NCBI RefSeq assembly: GCF_000308835.1
Contig: NZ_BAGN01000006.1
Location: 62,001 to 126,000, forward strand
Length of the DNA stretch: 64,000 nucleotides
Direction of reading: 5' to 3'
Source: Nocardia vinacea NBRC 16497
GTDB taxonomy: Bacteria; Actinomycetota; Actinomycetes; Mycobacteriales; Mycobacteriaceae
The notes under the pieces were generated by a model, which made no database searches, was not told the origin of the DNA, and saw only the letters and a program-made list of their open reading frames with translations. Numbering within the stretch: the stretch's first letter is position 1; each line of letters opens with the position of its first letter. This document shows positions 39,819-48,386 of the stretch, piece after piece. Made by a program: the position numbers and the translations under genes.

Positions 39819-40157
39819 CTCGGGTAAGGATTCGGACTCCCTAGTGACCCCCTAATCTTTGTCCGAAATTCCCGTTCCGACACGACATCTCCGCACGAAC
39901 GCGATAAGGTCTCCGCACGATCACAGCTTGTGAACGGGCGGAATTCGGCCACTCGAATACCCCGGTCTTGCTAAGGCTTCGCACGTCGAATAACCTCCAG
40001 CGAGCGCAAGTGTGACCAGATCGTTGTAGCGCCGTCTCTTGTGCCGGAATGTCGGGTACCGGTTCGCATGTGACGTGCGTCTCGTTGGCAGCACGGGTGT
40101 CGCCCGGTCCGCAAGGGCCACGGGCGACACCACAACAGCAGAAAGAGAGCAGGATTC

Positions 40158-41195
40158 ATGCGTTTCGGCAGGGCGGCCGCGCCGAAGAGAACCAAGTCGG
40201 GACGGCGAGGCACCCCTCGTGGTTGGCGGAATCGAATTCTGGCTGTCGGTGCGGCGGCGTTGGCGCTACCGATCGCCGCGGGCGTGACGGGCCCGACCGT
40301 TGCTTTGGCGGCGCCGATGCACGGCCCCGCGTTGCGGACGCCGTCGGGCGGCTTCGAAGATCTGATGGTCCCGTCGCAGATGGGTCCGATCAAGGTCCAG
40401 GTGCAGTGGGCGGCGCGCGGCGGTGACGCGGCGCTCTACCTGCTCGATGGTCTGCGTGCTCGTGACGACCGCAATGCCTGGTCGTTCGAGACCAACGCCC
40501 TCCAGCAGTTCGGCAACGACAACATTTCGCTGATCATGCCGGTCGGGGGTCAGTCGAGCTTCTACGCCGACTGGTACGCGCCGAGCAACACCAACGGCCA
40601 GAAGACCACCTACAAGTGGGAAACCTTCCTGACCAAGGAACTCCCCGCCTTCCTCGAGGGCTACGGCGTGTCGCGCACGAAGAACGCGGTCGTCGGTCTC
40701 TCGATGGGTGGCTCGGCCGCGCTGGCGTTGGCCGCTTACCACCGCGACCAGTTCAAGTACGCCGCGTCCTTCTCCGGCTACCTGAACATCTCCGCGCCGG
40801 GTATGCGTGAGGCGATCCGCGTCGCGATGCTGGACGCGGGCCGCTACAACGTCGACTCGATGGCTGCGCCGTGGAGCTCGCAGTGGCTGCGGATGGACCC
40901 GTTCGTGTTCGCACCGCAGCTCAAGGGTCTGCCGATGTACATCTCGGCGGCCAGCGGTCTGCCGGGGCAGTACGACAACCCGAACTCGGCCGTCGGCTAC
41001 TTCAACACCGCCAACGGTATGGCGCTGGAGGCGCTGTCGCTGGTGAACACCCGCGCGTTCCAGTCTCGCCTGGCCTCGCTCGGCATTCCGGCCACGTTCG
41101 ACTTCCCGGCCTCGGGTACCCACTCGTGGAAGTACTGGGAGGGTGAGCTGTGGAACGCCCACAACGGCATCCTCGACGCCACCGGCGGTTGGTGA
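40158..41195 (+). CDS. Mycolyltransferase, antigen 85 family (copy 3)
   Basis: 345 residues. Basic N-terminus and signal peptide (RILAVGAAALALPIAAGVTG, cleavage near ALAAP), then LYLLDGLRARDDRNAWSFET, IMPVGGQSSFYADW, GLSMGGS nucleophile, SGYLNISAPGMREAIR, and catalytic His in SGTHSWKYW. It lacks the Ser-rich insertion of copies 1 and 2 and ends like classical Ag85 proteins, so it is probably the main fbp orthologue (Rv3804c position). Codon use is strongly GC-biased and uniform, suggesting high expression. Confidence 0.95.
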   Translation: MRFGRAAAPKRTKSGRRGTPRGWRNRILAVGAAALALPIAAGVTGPTVALAAPMHGPALRTPSGGFEDLMVPSQMGPIKVQVQWAARGGDAALYLLDGLRARDDRNAWSFETNALQQFGNDNISLIMPVGGQSSFYADWYAPSNTNGQKTTYKWETFLTKELPAFLEGYGVSRTKNAVVGLSMGGSAALALAAYHRDQFKYAASFSGYLNISAPGMREAIRVAMLDAGRYNVDSMAAPWSSQWLRMDPFVFAPQLKGLPMYISAASGLPGQYDNPNSAVGYFNTANGMALEALSLVNTRAFQSRLASLGIPATFDFPASGTHSWKYWEGELWNAHNGILDATGGW

Positions 41196-41215
41196 GCTAA
41201 GGGTCTAGACGCTGA

Positions 41216-41256
41216 ACGGCGCCGTCTGCTTCCGAACGGAAGCGGCGGCGCCGTTT
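41216..41256 (+). terminator. Nested stem-loop terminator after copy 3
   Basis: AACGGCGCCG (41216-41225) pairs perfectly with CGGCGCCGTT (41247-41256), enclosing a second hairpin GCTTCCG/CGGAAGC. It is 20 bases after the stop, followed by TCGCATT. Confidence 0.75.
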
Positions 41257-41330
41257 CGCATTCGGGCGGCGGATAAGCCTGTCCGCGTGTCTTACCCGCA
41301 ACCGCGCCGCAACCGGGGTAGGAAACACTT

Positions 41331-43208
41331 GTGGCAGGACTTGCATTCGGCAGATGGGTGCGGCGCGGGCGGCGTAGCGGACGTGTGACCTGTGGTCGGG
41401 TCGCGATGCTGGCCACCGCCATCGTGATCCCACTCGCCTCAGGGCTTTCCCCGAGCACCGCACCCGCAAACGCTCAACCCGCCGCCGCACCGGCTGTCGG
41501 CGCGACGGTGCAGCGGGTGGTGTGGCTCACCGATCGGCGAGTGGCGCTGTGGATCAATTCGCCATCGATGGCCACACCCATCCAGGTGCAGCTGCTGCTG
41601 GCCCGGGATTGGAACACGCACCCGGAGGCCAGGTTCCCGGCCCTGTTCATGCTCGACGGTCTGCGCGCCACCGATGAGGAGAGCGGCTGGACCCACGACG
41701 CCGGTGCGGTGGACTTCTACGCCGATAAGAACGTCACGGTGGTGCTGCCGGTCGGCGGCCAGTCCAGCTTCTACTCCGACTGGCTGCAGCCGGACAACGG
41801 CCGCAACTACAAATGGGAAACCTTCCTGACCAAGGAACTTCCGCCGCTGCTGGAGAGTCAGTGGCGCACCACGGATGTGCGTGGCATGGAAGGCATTTCG
41901 ATGGGCGGTACGGCCGCGATGTTCCTGGCCGGGCGCAATCCGAATTTCGCGAAATACGCCGCGTCGTACTCCGGTGTGCTGACCACGACCACCCTCGGCA
42001 TGCCGCAGGCGATCCAGTACGCCATGCACGATGCGGGCGGATTCGATTCGGCCGCCATGTGGGGTCCGCCGGGCGGTCCGGAGTGGGACGGCCACGACCC
42101 ATATGCGTTGGCGGACAAGCTCAAGGGCGTCAGCCTGTATATCTCCAGTGGTAACGGCTCGATCGGACCGTTCGACCAGGCCAGCGGCATTCCCGGGGTC
42201 AGCACCAACTACGCGGGCATGGGGTTGGAAATCCTCTCCAGGCTGACCTCGCAGAACTTCGTGACCAAACTCGGCAAGCTATCCATCCCCGCCCAGGTGA
42301 ATTACCGTCCCTCCGGCACACATTCGTGGCCGTACTGGGATTTCGAAATGCGCCAGTCCTGGCCGCAGGCCGCCGCCGCGCTCGGGGTCGATCCGAACAA
42401 ACCGGCCTGCCAGACCGGGGGCGCGATCGCCGCCCTGGCGAGCGGCAACGGCTGGCTCGGCGAATGCCTCACCGGTGAGTATCAGGTGGCCGGCGGCATC
42501 GCGCAGGACTTCAAGGGCGGCCGGGTCTTCTATTCGCAGGCCGACGGCGCGCACGCGGTCGGGGGCATGATCGGCGGCGGCTACCAGGCCGCGCTCGGCC
42601 CGGGCGGTGCGCTCGGCCTGCCCACCGATGACGAACGCGGGCTGCCGGACGGCCGTGGACGCATGCAGGCCTTCCAGAACGGCCTGCTCTACTGGACCCC
42701 GCGGACCGGCGCCCAAGTGGTGCGCGGCGCGATTCTCGACGAATGGGGTAGGCAGGGCTTCGAGCGTGGCCCGGCCGGATATCCCACCGGACCGGAGACC
42801 AAGGCGCCCAATAGGGACGGTGTGGTCCAGTCCTTCGAAAACGGTCCGTTCTACTACAGCGGGAAGACCGGTGTACATCATGTGCAGGGAATGATCCTGG
42901 GCAAGTACGCCGAATTGGGTTACGAGAACAGCCAACTCGGCTTCCCCACCGCGGACGAGGCCCCGAGCAAGGATTTCGGCCGCTACAGCAAGTTCGAGGG
43001 CGGAAATATCTACTGGAGCCCGCTGTCGGGTGCGTGGCCGGTGCGTTCGGGTCCGATAATGGATATGTGGTCGGTGGTCGGCTACGAGAACGGCAGGCTC
43101 GGGTATCCGACGAGTGACGAGTTCGCCGTTCCCGGGGGCGTCCAGCAGAATTTCCAGACCGGATTCATTACGGTGCGTGATGGCAAACCCGAGGTTCACG
43201 GCATTTAA
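41331..43208 (+). CDS. Mycolyltransferase with C-terminal LGFP repeats (copy 4)
   Basis: 625 residues from GTG. Signal peptide (VAMLATAIVIPLASGLSPS), then the antigen-85 domain (about residues 60-345): FMLDGLRATDEESGWTHD, VLPVGGQSSFYSDW, nucleophile EGISMGGT (Ser within GISMGG), His in SGTHSWPYW. Residues about 370-620 hold four to five LGFP repeats (GALGLPTDDER, GPAGYPTGPET, SQLGFPTADEA, GRLGYPTSDEF). This layout is like Corynebacterium Cmt1/PS1. The repeats should hold the enzyme on arabinogalactan. Its place after the Rv3804c-like gene corresponds to fbpD in mycobacteria, which lacks the repeats. Confidence 0.93.
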   Translation: MAGLAFGRWVRRGRRSGRVTCGRVAMLATAIVIPLASGLSPSTAPANAQPAAAPAVGATVQRVVWLTDRRVALWINSPSMATPIQVQLLLARDWNTHPEARFPALFMLDGLRATDEESGWTHDAGAVDFYADKNVTVVLPVGGQSSFYSDWLQPDNGRNYKWETFLTKELPPLLESQWRTTDVRGMEGISMGGTAAMFLAGRNPNFAKYAASYSGVLTTTTLGMPQAIQYAMHDAGGFDSAAMWGPPGGPEWDGHDPYALADKLKGVSLYISSGNGSIGPFDQASGIPGVSTNYAGMGLEILSRLTSQNFVTKLGKLSIPAQVNYRPSGTHSWPYWDFEMRQSWPQAAAALGVDPNKPACQTGGAIAALASGNGWLGECLTGEYQVAGGIAQDFKGGRVFYSQADGAHAVGGMIGGGYQAALGPGGALGLPTDDERGLPDGRGRMQAFQNGLLYWTPRTGAQVVRGAILDEWGRQGFERGPAGYPTGPETKAPNRDGVVQSFENGPFYYSGKTGVHHVQGMILGKYAELGYENSQLGFPTADEAPSKDFGRYSKFEGGNIYWSPLSGAWPVRSGPIMDMWSVVGYENGRLGYPTSDEFAVPGGVQQNFQTGFITVRDGKPEVHGI

Positions 43209-43310
43209 TTCCAACCGGTCTGTTTGCCGACCGCCTGCACCTATGCTCGGCTTTCCTCTAGCCTGGGTGGCGACCCGTCCCCTTAGCGAACAGATCGAGG
43301 ACACGAATTC

Positions 43311-43829
43311 ATGCATCGGACCCGCGGAAAGGTTATCGGCGTAGTCGTGGGGATCGCCGCTACCGGCTTGCTCGCCGCCTGTGGCAATAACGATTCGACT
43401 GTGACGAGCACGCCGACGCTGTCCCACACCACGACGGCGGCGGCGACGACCTCCGCCTCGACCAGTGCCGGTGCAACCGGTCAGCCGGCGCCGGCCCCTG
43501 AGACGCCCGCCGATACGGCGACGCCGGAGCGCCCGCAGCCCGTCCCGACCAATCCCTCGCCTGCTGACACGTCGAAGCTCACCGACAAGGACAAGAAGTT
43601 CCTCGACGCGCTCAAGGCCGCGGGCATTACCCCGTCCAGCCCGGACATCGCGCTGAGCATCGGAACCTACGTCTGCCAGGGCGTCGCGGCGAATGCCTCC
43701 GATCAGGATCTGATGACCTTCGCTACCGCGATGGCCGGATCGGATCCGTCCTTCGATCCGGCGAAGATGCCGGTGGAGCAGGCCGGCAAGATCTACATCG
43801 ACACGGCTAAGGCGACGTACTGCCAGTGA
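43311..43829 (+). CDS. DUF732-domain lipoprotein
   Basis: 172 residues. Lipoprotein signal with lipobox LLAAC (Cys near residue 24), a Thr/Ala/Pro-rich linker (about 25-90), and a C-terminal DUF732 domain (KFLDALKAAGI, then a pair of Cys in TYVCQGV and ATYCQ). DUF732 proteins are secreted, mostly in mycolic-acid bacteria, of unknown role. Its stop overlaps the cutinase-like start (GTGA), so the two are co-translated. Confidence 0.85.
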   Translation: MHRTRGKVIGVVVGIAATGLLAACGNNDSTVTSTPTLSHTTTAAATTSASTSAGATGQPAPAPETPADTATPERPQPVPTNPSPADTSKLTDKDKKFLDALKAAGITPSSPDIALSIGTYVCQGVAANASDQDLMTFATAMAGSDPSFDPAKMPVEQAGKIYIDTAKATYCQ

Positions 43830-44815
43830 GAGCGCGTCGCAGTTCGGCATCCCGCCGCTCCCGAAAACCGGCGGGGTGCCTGCTCTTCATCGGTCTGGTA
43901 GTGCTCGTCGTCGTCATCGCGCTGCTGCTGTGGTTCGTGCTCGCCGGACCGCTGCGCAAGCCGAAGCCCGGTCCGAAGCCGCCGCCGCCACCGACCTCCC
44001 AGCCGGCCTGGTGTCCCGATGTGCAGATGATTTCGATACCCGGTACCTGGGAATCGAACAGCAACGACGATCCGCACAATCCGACGGCCAATCCGATCTC
44101 GTTGATGCTCAACGTCTCCGGGCCGGTATCGCAGCAGTTCCCGGAGGGACGGCTCGATGTCTACACCGTTCCGTACGTCGCGCAGTTCTCCAATCCGATC
44201 GCGATTCCGCCGGACGGCCAGCAGTCGTATAACAACAGCCGTTCCGAGGGCTGGCAGCGCGCGCAGGACGCGATGGCGAATCGGTATCGCGACTGTCCGC
44301 TGACCACCTATGTGGTCGCCGGGTTCTCTCAGGGCGCGGTGATCGCGGGCGATATCGCCAACCAGATCGGCGCGGGCAAGGGACCGGTACCCGCGGACAA
44401 GGTGCTCGGCGTCATGCTGATCGCCGACGGCCGCCGCACCGGTGACAACGGACCGGGCCAGGCCATCCAGATCGGCACCGCGCCCACCGGAGTCGGCGCC
44501 GAGGTCTCGCTCAACGGGCTGAAGGTGCCCGGGATCACGATGACCGGTACCAGGTCGGGTGGGTTCGGCTCGCTCGCCGATCGCACATACACCATCTGCG
44601 CGCCGGGTGATCTGATCTGCGATTCGCCGCGCGATGCGTTGAGTCCCCTGAACATCGTCGGCAGCGTGCTGACCCTGGTCCACGCGATGGGCAACCCGGT
44701 GCACAGCCTCTACAACAGTTACGTAGTGGACGGCGATGGCACCACCGCGACACAGTGGACGGTGAACTGGGCCAACGGTTTGATAGAAGGAGCGCCACAT
44801 CCGGCGCATGCTTGA
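43826..44815 (+). CDS. Cutinase-like envelope lipase (Rv3802c-like)
   Basis: 329 residues from GTG. Short basic N-terminus and one membrane anchor (GCLLFIGLVVLVVVIALLLWF), a Pro-rich linker, then a cutinase fold with nucleophile motif VVAGFSQGAV, an Asp in CAPGDLICDSP, and His near VHAMGN or NPVHSLY. The order immediately before fadD32-pks13 matches Rv3802c, an essential phospholipase/thioesterase proposed to act in mycolate metabolism. It probably works on lipids at the outer face of the membrane. Confidence 0.9.
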   Translation: MRARRSSASRRSRKPAGCLLFIGLVVLVVVIALLLWFVLAGPLRKPKPGPKPPPPPTSQPAWCPDVQMISIPGTWESNSNDDPHNPTANPISLMLNVSGPVSQQFPEGRLDVYTVPYVAQFSNPIAIPPDGQQSYNNSRSEGWQRAQDAMANRYRDCPLTTYVVAGFSQGAVIAGDIANQIGAGKGPVPADKVLGVMLIADGRRTGDNGPGQAIQIGTAPTGVGAEVSLNGLKVPGITMTGTRSGGFGSLADRTYTICAPGDLICDSPRDALSPLNIVGSVLTLVHAMGNPVHSLYNSYVVDGDGTTATQWTVNWANGLIEGAPHPAHA

Positions 44816-44935
44816 CCGCCTCCCCGGGCCTTTTGCCGGTCGTGGGAGCCTCGACAGTGTCGTCGCGGGCCGGCGGTCGAGTGCGGGTGAGCCTCTGGGC
44901 GTACCCGGCGAGTTACCCATGTGCGCACGAAATCA
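44810..44935. repeat. Decayed half-copy of the palindromic element
   Basis: Shares with the element at 55913 the left end (CCGCCTCCCCGG, TTTTGCCGGTCGTG) and the inner arm (GGGCGTNCCCGGCGAGTTACCCATGTGC, ACGAAATCAG at 44926-44935 or so), with a GTCGCGGGCC block between. The matching right half is absent. It begins right at the stop of the cutinase-like gene. Confidence 0.7.
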
Positions 44936-45130
44936 GTTGTTGTCTTGGTGACTGGTCACATGAAACCCGCCTGATCGCGGTGCTAGTGACGCAAGCCTGG
45001 GCAACTACACACCACAACGCTGTAAAGTGCGCCTGATGATCGCGACGCCGGCCCTCGAGCCCCCAGAAGCGTGGGCACGATGCGGCCCGGCGGCGCGCCC
45101 ACATTTCCTTACAGCCAGGAGCATGAGTTC

Positions 45131-46171
45131 ATGACAGAAGCCGCACCGGCCACCACGGCGAGCCGTGACGCGGATGCTGAGTTGACCGCGCTGGGTACTC
45201 CGCTGCGGCCCTTCCGCTTCGCGGCAGCGGGCGAGGGAAATAAGCAAGAGGGCGGGGCCAGGAAGTTCATCCAGACCGCGCAGACGGCCGAGGAGTACGG
45301 CTTCGACACCTTCGTCGTGCCGGATCACCTGGGTGACCAGATCGGCCCGATCGCCGCACTCGGCGCGCTGACCCAGGCCACCGAGCGGATCCGGCTGGGA
45401 ACCTCGGTGCTGGCCAACGGCTTCCGGCATCCGGTGGTGCTGGCCAAGGACCTCGCCACCATCGATGTGCTGTCCAAGGGCCGCCTCGAGGTCGGCGTCG
45501 GCGCGGGCTGGAAGCAGGACGAATTCGTCGCGGCGGGTCTGCCGTACGAATCGCCGGGCGTGCGCCTTGCGAAGCTGGACGAGACCCTGACCATCCTCGA
45601 TGTGCTGCTGCGTGGCCAGGAATGCACCTTCGATGGCAAGTACTACCAGGTGAACGGCATCAAGGGCACGCCACGGCCGCGGCAGGGTCCGCGCCCGCCG
45701 ATCTGCACCGGCGGTGGCGGTCCGAAAATGCTGCGTCTGGCCGCCAAGCACGCCGATATCGTTTCGGTCGTTCCGGTCACCACCAAGAACGGCAAGGGCC
45801 TGCTGTCCGGCATCACCTTGGAGAAGACCATCGAGAAGGTGAACCTGATCAAGGAAGCGGCGGGTGAGCGTTTCGCCGATATCGAGCTGAACTGGGCCAT
45901 TACCGCGATCGTCATCACCGACGACCGGGAGAAGACCGCCGAGATGGCGCTGTCCGCGATCGAGCGCGGACTGCACCCGGACCTCGAGGTCGACGTAAAA
46001 TTGTCGGTCGAGGAAATCCTCGCCTCGCCGTATGTGGCGATCGGCACATTCGAGGAGATCGCCGAACAGATCCGTCAGGTGCGGCAACTCACATCGATGT
46101 CCTATGTCGGTGTGTTCCCAACCCAGATGGACGCGTTCGCGCCGATTATTCCGCTGCTGCGGGGGGAGTGA
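45131..46171 (+). CDS. LLM-class F420-dependent oxidoreductase
   Basis: 346 residues from ATG 45131 (AGGAGC 8 bases upstream); the open frame extends 20 codons further but without a ribosome site. Luciferase-like TIM barrel: PFRFAAAGEG, AEEYGFDTFVVPDHLG, ATERIRLGTSVLANGFRHPV, DVLSKGRLEVGVGAGW, and TGGGGPKMLRLAAKHADI. Typical of the F420 (TIGR03621-like) subgroup, which reduces or oxidises small molecules with coenzyme F420. Substrate unknown. It interrupts the otherwise conserved cutinase-fadD32 order. Confidence 0.88.
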   Translation: MTEAAPATTASRDADAELTALGTPLRPFRFAAAGEGNKQEGGARKFIQTAQTAEEYGFDTFVVPDHLGDQIGPIAALGALTQATERIRLGTSVLANGFRHPVVLAKDLATIDVLSKGRLEVGVGAGWKQDEFVAAGLPYESPGVRLAKLDETLTILDVLLRGQECTFDGKYYQVNGIKGTPRPRQGPRPPICTGGGGPKMLRLAAKHADIVSVVPVTTKNGKGLLSGITLEKTIEKVNLIKEAAGERFADIELNWAITAIVITDDREKTAEMALSAIERGLHPDLEVDVKLSVEEILASPYVAIGTFEEIAEQIRQVRQLTSMSYVGVFPTQMDAFAPIIPLLRGE

Positions 46172-46220
46172 CCCGGTCTTCTCTGTAACATGACTCTGGT
46201 TTGAGAACATCTAGCCGATA

Positions 46221-46241
46221 GCGGTCTACCGCGCAGACCGC
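46221..46241 (+). terminator. Small stem-loop after the F420 enzyme gene
   Basis: GCGGTCT and AGACCGC form a 7-bp stem with a 7-base loop, followed by AATAAAAT. It lies between the oxidoreductase and fadD32; it could be a weak terminator or a leader structure. Confidence 0.4.
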
Positions 46242-46363
46242 AATAAAATCTGCAGGCTGGCTCTCGCATGTAGAGCACCCGCGGGCGATAGCGAGTCGGG
46301 GCCTCACAGGTAACAGCGGCGTTGTCGCCGTCTTGCTGCGTGTGCCTCGGAGGAGATGAAGGA

Positions 46364-48280
46364 ATGGAAGAGACTTTCGACGATTACCTGGATGAGACCG
46401 GGAACATCCGTATTCCCGATGATCACACCCTGGTGGACCACGTCGAGAAGCACACCCGCAACGACGCGAACACCCTCGCGTACCGCTACATCGATTACTC
46501 GCGCGAGCGTGACGGTGAGGCGCAGGAGCTGACGTGGCGTGAGTTCGGTATTCGGCTGCGCGCGGTGGCCGCTCGACTGCAACAGGTGACCAACCCGGGT
46601 GACCGGGTCGCGATCCTCGCCCCGCAGGGCCTGGATTACGTGATCTCCTTCTTCGCCGCGATCTACGCGGGCACCATCTCGGTGCCGCTGTTCGACCCGG
46701 ACGAGCCGGGTCACACCGACCGCCTGCACGCGGTGCTCGGCGACTGCGAACCCTCGGCCATTCTGACCGCGAGCTCCTCCGCGGCCGGTGTGCGCCAGTT
46801 CTTCCGCTCGCTGCCCGCCGCCCAGCGTCCGCGCATCATCGCGGTCGACGCGATCCCGGACGCCGTCGGCGAGAGCTGGGTGCGTCCCGATGTCGCCGTC
46901 GATGACATCGCCTACCTGCAGTACACCTCGGGCTCCACGCGCGTCCCGGCCGGTGTCGAGATCACCCACCGGGCGGTCGGCACCAATCTGCTGCAGATGG
47001 TCGACGCGATCAACCTGGACTGGAACTCGCGCGGTGTCACCTGGCTGCCGCTATTCCACGATATGGGCCTGCTGACGGTGATCCTGCCCGCGGTCGGCGG
47101 CAAGTACATCACCATCATGTCGCCGAGCGCGTTCGTGCGCCGTCCGTACCGCTGGATCAAGGAACTGGCCGCACACAACGACGGCGCCGGAACCTTCGCC
47201 GCCGCACCGAACTTCGCCTTCGAGCACGCCGCCGCGCGTGGTCTGCCGAAGAACGGCGAATCGCTGGACCTGTCGAATGTCATCGGCCTGATCAACGGCA
47301 GTGAGCCGGTGACCACCTCGTCGATGAAGAAGTTCAACGACGCGTTCGCCCCGTACGGCCTGCCCAAGACCGCGATCAAGCCCTGCTACGGCATGGCCGA
47401 GGCGACGCTGTTCGTCTCCGCGACCAAGGCCGAGGACGAGGCCAAGGTCGTCTACGTCGACCGCAACGAGCTCAACGCCGGTCGCATGGTCAAGGTCGAG
47501 CAGGGCGCCGAGAACGCCATCGCGCAGGTCTCCTGCGGTTATGTCGCGCTGTCGCAGTGGGCCGCCATCGTCGATCCGGAGACCGTCGATTCCGACGGCG
47601 GCGGGCACGAGCTGGCCGACGGTCAGGTCGGTGAGATCTGGCTGCACGGCAACAATATGGGCATCGGCTACTGGGGTCGTCCGGACGAGACCGCAGCGAC
47701 CTTCCACAACAAGGTCGCCCATCGTCTCACCGAGGGCAGCCACACCGAGGGCACCGCGGCCGACGCCAACTGGATGCGCACCGGCGACTACGGCGTGTAC
47801 TTCGAGGGCGAGCTGTACATCACGGGGCGGGTGAAGGACCTCGTGATCGTCGACGGTCGCAACCACTACCCGCAGGACCTCGAGTTCTCCGCGCAGGAGG
47901 CCTCGAAGGCGCTGCGGCCCGGTTTCGTCGCCGCGTTCTCGGTACCCGCGAACCAGCTGCCCGCCGAGGTGTTCGAACAGGGCAGCCATTCCGGCCTGAG
48001 CTTCGATGCCGACGATGCCTCCGAGCAACTCGTCATCGTGGGCGAGCGCGGACCCGGCGCAGGCAAAGCCGACCCGCTGCCCATCGCCGACGCGGTCCGC
48101 GCGGCGGTATCCCAGCGTCACGGTGTGACCGTGCGCGACGTGCTCTTGGTTCCCGCGGGTTCGATTCCACGGACCTCCAGCGGCAAGATCGCTCGACGCG
48201 CCTGCAAGACTGCTTATCTGGAGGGAACGCTGCGGGGTGGTTACACCCAGCAGGCCTTCCCCGATGCACCGGAAGAGTAA
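46364..48280 (+). CDS. fadD32: Long-chain fatty-acid--AMP ligase FadD32
   Basis: 638 residues from ATG 46364 with AGGAGATGAAGGA upstream. Adenylating-enzyme motifs: [59 protein letters not shown], and C-terminal [16 protein letters not shown]. It carries the FAAL-type insertion between the subdomains. It activates the meromycolic acid as an acyl-AMP and loads it on the N-terminal ACP of Pks13. Position and length match Rv3801c; pks13 follows 106 bases later. Confidence 0.96.
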   Translation: MEETFDDYLDETGNIRIPDDHTLVDHVEKHTRNDANTLAYRYIDYSRERDGEAQELTWREFGIRLRAVAARLQQVTNPGDRVAILAPQGLDYVISFFAAIYAGTISVPLFDPDEPGHTDRLHAVLGDCEPSAILTASSSAAGVRQFFRSLPAAQRPRIIAVDAIPDAVGESWVRPDVAVDDIAYLQYTSGSTRVPAGVEITHRAVGTNLLQMVDAINLDWNSRGVTWLPLFHDMGLLTVILPAVGGKYITIMSPSAFVRRPYRWIKELAAHNDGAGTFAAAPNFAFEHAAARGLPKNGESLDLSNVIGLINGSEPVTTSSMKKFNDAFAPYGLPKTAIKPCYGMAEATLFVSATKAEDEAKVVYVDRNELNAGRMVKVEQGAENAIAQVSCGYVALSQWAAIVDPETVDSDGGGHELADGQVGEIWLHGNNMGIGYWGRPDETAATFHNKVAHRLTEGSHTEGTAADANWMRTGDYGVYFEGELYITGRVKDLVIVDGRNHYPQDLEFSAQEASKALRPGFVAAFSVPANQLPAEVFEQGSHSGLSFDADDASEQLVIVGERGPGAGKADPLPIADAVRAAVSQRHGVTVRDVLLVPAGSIPRTSSGKIARRACKTAYLEGTLRGGYTQQAFPDAPEE

Positions 48281-48386
48281 TTGCCCGAGGGTGGCTCGAC
48301 CCGAATATCGGCGCTCTGCGTGGCTTCCCACGTCAGACGTCGATTCGCGGCGCGCCCGGTACGCAGACAGGTAGCTTGAGGAACTG

